Assembly (NCBI GenBank): GCA_963665915.2
Contig: CAXXSG010000005.1
Coordinates: 168,617-232,616, forward strand
Direction: 5' to 3'
DNA length: 64,000 nt
Source of the DNA: JAFGRU01 sp963665915
GTDB taxonomy: Bacteria > Desulfobacterota > Desulfuromonadia > Desulfuromonadales > JAAYDE01
Shown here: one piece after another, positions 60,268-64,000 of the stretch
Layout: the number at the start of each line of letters is the position of its first letter
Position numbering within the stretch: position 1 is the stretch's first letter
The notes under the pieces: generated by a model
The model's input: only the letters and a program-made list of their open reading frames with translations
Databases searched by the model: none
What the model was told of the DNA's origin: nothing
Made by a program: the position numbers and the translations under genes

Positions 60268-63200
60268 TCAACGCCCAAAATCTGAAGGGAGAACCTCCTC
60301 CAGGGCCTGGATCAGTACCGCAAAAGGGTTAAAGTTGAGGGAGTTGGTCCGGTTGAGCTCCACTTTCAGCTTGCGGTAAGCGTCGAACTGCTGGCGCCTT
60401 CGGGTCAGAAAACTTTCCAGGTTGCCGTTGGAATTTTCCCAGATCTCGGCGGTCAGCCGGTAACCCAGGGAGAGAACTTTTGAAACCAGGGTCTTTTTAG
60501 CCATCCGGTCCCAGTTATCACTCAGCGGTATCCCGTCCAGGCGGGTAAGAACATCGCCGATTTCAAAACGCTCATGAAGTTCATTGTACGTCTGGGCAAT
60601 GGAATAGAAATCCATGCCGGTTTTTTCCACCAGGGTTGCCACCGGGAGGAAATCCTTCAGATAGGGGAGAAGGGAAATTGTGGCCGCCGCTTCCGCCGCT
60701 ACCCCAGCCTCTTCCAGCTGTTCAGCTTCCTCTCTGGTCTTGCGCCACGCGCTCTCTTCCACCAGGGAAGCCAAGGATTTGAAATAGTCCTCTATTTCCA
60801 CCTGATATTTTTCACAAACGGATGTCCTGAAGAGAAGCGACCGGCGGTACCTGAGAGCCCAGTGGCAGAGAAAATCGAGAATTTCTTCAAGCTGCAGAAG
60901 GATGTCGTACTGCCGCTCTGAAGGGAGCTTGTTGTCAAGTGAAAAGACCTGATTGCGAATACCCTCGCTTCCCAATGCTGTATCGAAAACAAGATAGGTG
61001 GATGCCGCCTCGAAAAGCGACGCACCGGTCTGAACAGCAGATCGGTACCCGAAAGTACATCCAGCCCGATCGGTCACATAATTGGTAACCATGGTAGCGG
61101 TGATCTCGCGGGCGAGGGGGTGATCACCGACCTGGGAGCCTGCGACCCGGCCAACGGGCTCTGGAAAATAAGCTTCCAGAAAATAAGGGGACTCCATAAT
61201 ATCGGCGAGGTCATTCTTAAGCAGTTCCTGGTAAAGATCCATCTTGCTGTAGGCCAGGAGAATGGAAAGCTCAGGACGACAGAGGACCCTCTCGGAACGG
61301 GACAGGACTATTTTACCGGCCGGGAGAAACTCCCCGTCGCGATCAAGCAGCCCTTTGTTGACCAGATAGTCGGTCAGATCCAGGAATGGATAGACATCCC
61401 TGGCACAGCGCAGTTGATCAAGGGAAAGGCACAGGCTCTGGTGATAATTGTTGCGAAGAACATCACCGCAGACTTCTTCAGTCACATCTTCGAGAAGGCG
61501 GTTACGCTCCTCAAGGAGCATCCCTTTCTTTCCCTGATAGCGGATCTGGCCAAGAAAAATTTTCAGATTGACCTCGTGGTCGGAACAGTCGACCCCGCCG
61601 GAGTTGTCGATAGCATCGGTATTGATACGCCCGCCCTGGAGGGCATATTCCAAACGCGCCAGCTGGGTAAAACCGAGATTGCCGCCCTCCCCGACCACCA
61701 GGGCCTTTAGCTCATTGGCATTGATGCGAGTCGCGGCGTTACTGCGATCTCCGACATCATCGTCATCCTCGACGCTCGCCTTGAAATAGGTCCCGATGCC
61801 GCCGTTCCAGAGCAGATCGGCTTCGGCCTTAAGAAGGAGGCGGACGAGACCGTCCCCATCGATGGTTTCGTGGCGTGTCCCCAGCCAGTTACGCACCTCT
61901 TCCGAAAGTTTGATTTCTTTGGCGCTCCGCTGAAAAACTCCCCCTCCGGGAGAAAACAGCCCCGGATCGTAATTGTCCCAGGAGGAGCGTGGAAGTTTGA
62001 AGAGCCGCACTCTTTCTTTATAGGAGACCTCGGGGTCAGGGTTCGGGTCGAGAAAAATATGGCGATGATTGAAGGCACCGAGAAGGCGGATTTTACGGGA
62101 ACAGAGCATTCCGTTGCCGAACACGTCGCCGCTCATATCCCCAATTCCGACTACGCTGATCGGCTCTTTCTGGATATCCGTGCCGAGCTCGCGAAAATGG
62201 CGTTGTACGCATACCCAGGCTCCGCGGGCAGTAATGCCCAGTTTTTTGTGGTCATAGCCGTGAGTTCCGCCACTCGCGAAAGCGTCACCAAGCCAGAATT
62301 TGTAAGATTCGCTGACGGCATTGGCCACATCCGAAAGATGAGCGGTCCCTTTGTCTGCCGCGACCACAAGATAGGGATCTTCCTCGTCGTAAACAATAAG
62401 TGAGGCGGGACGCTTTATTTTGCCGCCCACGAGGTTGTCGGTAAGATCGAGAAGCCCGCGCATGAGGCGCTCATAAGCCCGGCGGGAAAGCTCAGCCCCC
62501 TCCTCACGTCCGGAAAATGGCAGTTTGACCGTAAATCCGCCTTTGGAGCCGACGGGAACGATGAGCGTGTTTTTCGTCATCTGGGTTTTCATCAGCCCGA
62601 GTATTTCCGTACGGAAATCATCCTGGCGGTCGGACCAGCGAATGCCACCACGGGCGACCTTTCCACCACGGAGGTGAATCCCCTCCATATCCCTGGCATG
62701 AACATAAACCTCGTAAAGGGGACGGGGGGCGGGCATGTCGATAATGCCCAAGGCGTTGATTTTGAAGGAAATGAAAAAATCGGCCGCATTCTCGCGTTGA
62801 AAAAAATTGCTCCTCACCGTGGAATCGATGAGGTTAAAAAGGGTGCGGATAATCTTATCCTCGGTTATATCGGCAATAGAATTGAGTTCTTCAAGAAATT
62901 CCAGACGCAGAGGAGAAAGGGCCTTTTCCTCGCGATCAAGCAAATCTTTCCACTCCGGTACGGGGCGGAAGCGAGCCTCAAAATAGCGAAACAAGAGTAC
63001 GGCAGCCCGAAAATTGTTGACCAGGCTCATATCGACCCGGCGTTTGGAGTAAGGGGAGTCGAGTTGAGAATAGTAATTCCGGTAGCCTCGCAGGACGTCA
63101 ACCTCTTTCCAGGAAAGACCGGTCAATACAATGAGACGGTTAAGGTAATCGTCTTCCAGGCGGTCCTCGCGCAGGGCCTGGAAGGCATCGAGAAGCCTCT

Positions 63201-64000
63201 GTCTCAATCCACCATTACTTTCTTCGGCATCTATATGGATGGAAAAGCTTTTAATAAAAACTTCCCGGTCCTCGGCCTCGACCTGGAAATCGACTTCGTT
63301 GAGGACGTGGAGGTTGAGATTCTCCAGTACCGGCATCAACTCATTGAGGTTAACCTCCCTGAAACTGTACACCTGGAGGCGAAAGAACCTGTCCTTGATC
63401 CTGAAGGGCCCCCAGAGGTCGGCGGTTTCCTCACCGTTGCGGAACAACCTTTCCATACTCTCCACATCCCGAACTGCAAAGCGGGGATGCACCAGCGGGT
63501 GGTAACCTTCAGAAAAGCTGTCAGCATATTTCATCGCCAACAGCGCACCATCTTTTTCCCCGAATCTCCGCGCTAGAAGGTGGCTGAATTTGGCGTTCCA
63601 AGGAAGCATAATGCGGGTCAGGGCACGCTCCAGGGATTCCATATCAAAGTTTTCATCAGGCTTCGCAGGCGTAATATAGCCGTGCATGCTCAAGTAGTCA
63701 TCGGTCATGCGGACAATGTGTAAATGAGCGGATTCCGAATGAAAAAAGCGACACAGGTAGGTTTCCATGCGCTCCAAACGTTCGGACTGATAAAACTCAC
63801 GGGCATGATGATAAGGACCGTCAGTGCCCTGGCTGACAGGTTTCGCGTCGCAATAACCTTGACCGTGCCGAAGCGAAATAAGAGCCTGAACGAGCGAACC
63901 ATTTTCACATATTCTTCCGGCTCCATGAAAAACAATTCAACTTTGGGCAAAAGATTGAAGATTTCCGAGGTTTTGCGAAAATCGTACATCTCCTCGGAAA
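60268..64000 (-). CDS. Large NAD-specific glutamate dehydrogenase, 5'-partial, with apparent frameshift
   Basis: Oxidative deamination of glutamate to 2-oxoglutarate. About 1240 codons are visible of a protein that is normally ~1600 aa (Bact_GDH/GDH-180 family); the start lies beyond the window. The catalytic part has GGKVARGGIRWSDR, VPVGSKGGFTVK, GIGDMSGDVFGNGML and NGGIGTYFK. Upstream of ~63800 the homologous frame (EIFNLLPKVELFFMEPEE...LTVLIIMP) is offset by one base from the frame that continues REFYQSERLERMETYLC. Adding one C to the CCC run at 63801-63803 would restore a single frame. It could be a sequencing error or a true mutation. Confidence 0.88.

Noticed and set aside
63705..63989. 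Separate small gene upstream of the glutamate dehydrogenase frame
   Set aside because: Its N-terminal part is the continuation of the glutamate dehydrogenase in another frame; the tail is out-of-frame read-through. Treated as a frameshift.

Overview
The window reads as chromosomal DNA of an anaerobic, Gram-negative deltaproteobacterial-type organism, most likely a Desulfuromonadia (Desulfuromonas/Pelobacter/Geobacter-like) bacterium. This rests on gene content, not on a database match: an energy-converting-hydrogenase-related (Ehr-type) membrane complex, desulfoferrodoxin plus Tpx, a DUF2148 iron-sulfur protein, a large NAD-glutamate dehydrogenase, carboxynorspermidine-type polyamine synthesis, PEP-CTERM proteins behind sigma-54 promoters, many c-di-GMP proteins, and a tmRNA whose predicted tag is ADTDVSYALAA. 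Nothing in the window looks like an active phage. Mobile DNA is limited to an IS1595-type relic and degenerate repeats.

Layout. 0-12.3 kb is mostly housekeeping: glnB-glnA, a Nudix/DUF2148 pair, lpxA, a HEAT-repeat gene paired with an HD-GYP gene, oxidative-stress proteins (desulfoferrodoxin, Tpx), a response-regulator diguanylate cyclase and a fluoride-exporter (crcB)/DUF190 pair. 12.5-19.8 kb is a six-gene operon for a complex I/group 4 hydrogenase-like membrane complex whose large subunit lacks the nickel-binding cysteines. 19.9-31.9 kb is a long minus-strand cluster: TetR regulator, TRAP transporter, oxamate carbamoyltransferase subunits (AllG/F/H types), carbamate kinase, an oxamate-amidohydrolase-like Ntn hydrolase, cyanase and an EamA permease. 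I read it as uptake and fermentation of oxalurate or a similar carbamoyl compound.

32-33.5 kb is decayed DNA with an IS1595 fragment, a 51-bp tandem repeat and diverged repeats. 33.6-38.7 kb is a polyamine operon (XRE-cupin regulator, carboxynorspermidine synthase and decarboxylase, arginine decarboxylase). 38.8-53.5 kb carries a membrane diguanylate cyclase, a broken EAL gene, a hybrid histidine kinase with a similar membrane sensor, several small hypotheticals, a DUF900 hydrolase, an orphan sigma-54 promoter followed by a candidate ~60-nt RNA, and a large SBP-PAS-GGDEF-EAL receptor. 53.6-56.4 kb holds two divergent PEP-CTERM genes and a family of ~190-bp repeats that abuts the tmRNA 3' end. 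56.4-64 kb is conserved again: ssrA, smpB, an RseC-like gene, panBCD, and the NAD-glutamate dehydrogenase gene, which carries an apparent one-base frameshift and runs off the window.

How it works together. The strongest biological story is the 20-32 kb cluster. It pairs a phosphate-conserving split of a carbamoyl donor (carbamoyl phosphate to ATP via carbamate kinase) with hydrolysis of the remaining oxamate and removal of cyanate, under a TetR-type repressor with a visible operator. The second theme is sigma-54: promoters with correctly spaced GG/GC elements precede both PEP-CTERM genes (one canonical, one weak) and an apparently gene-less short transcript.
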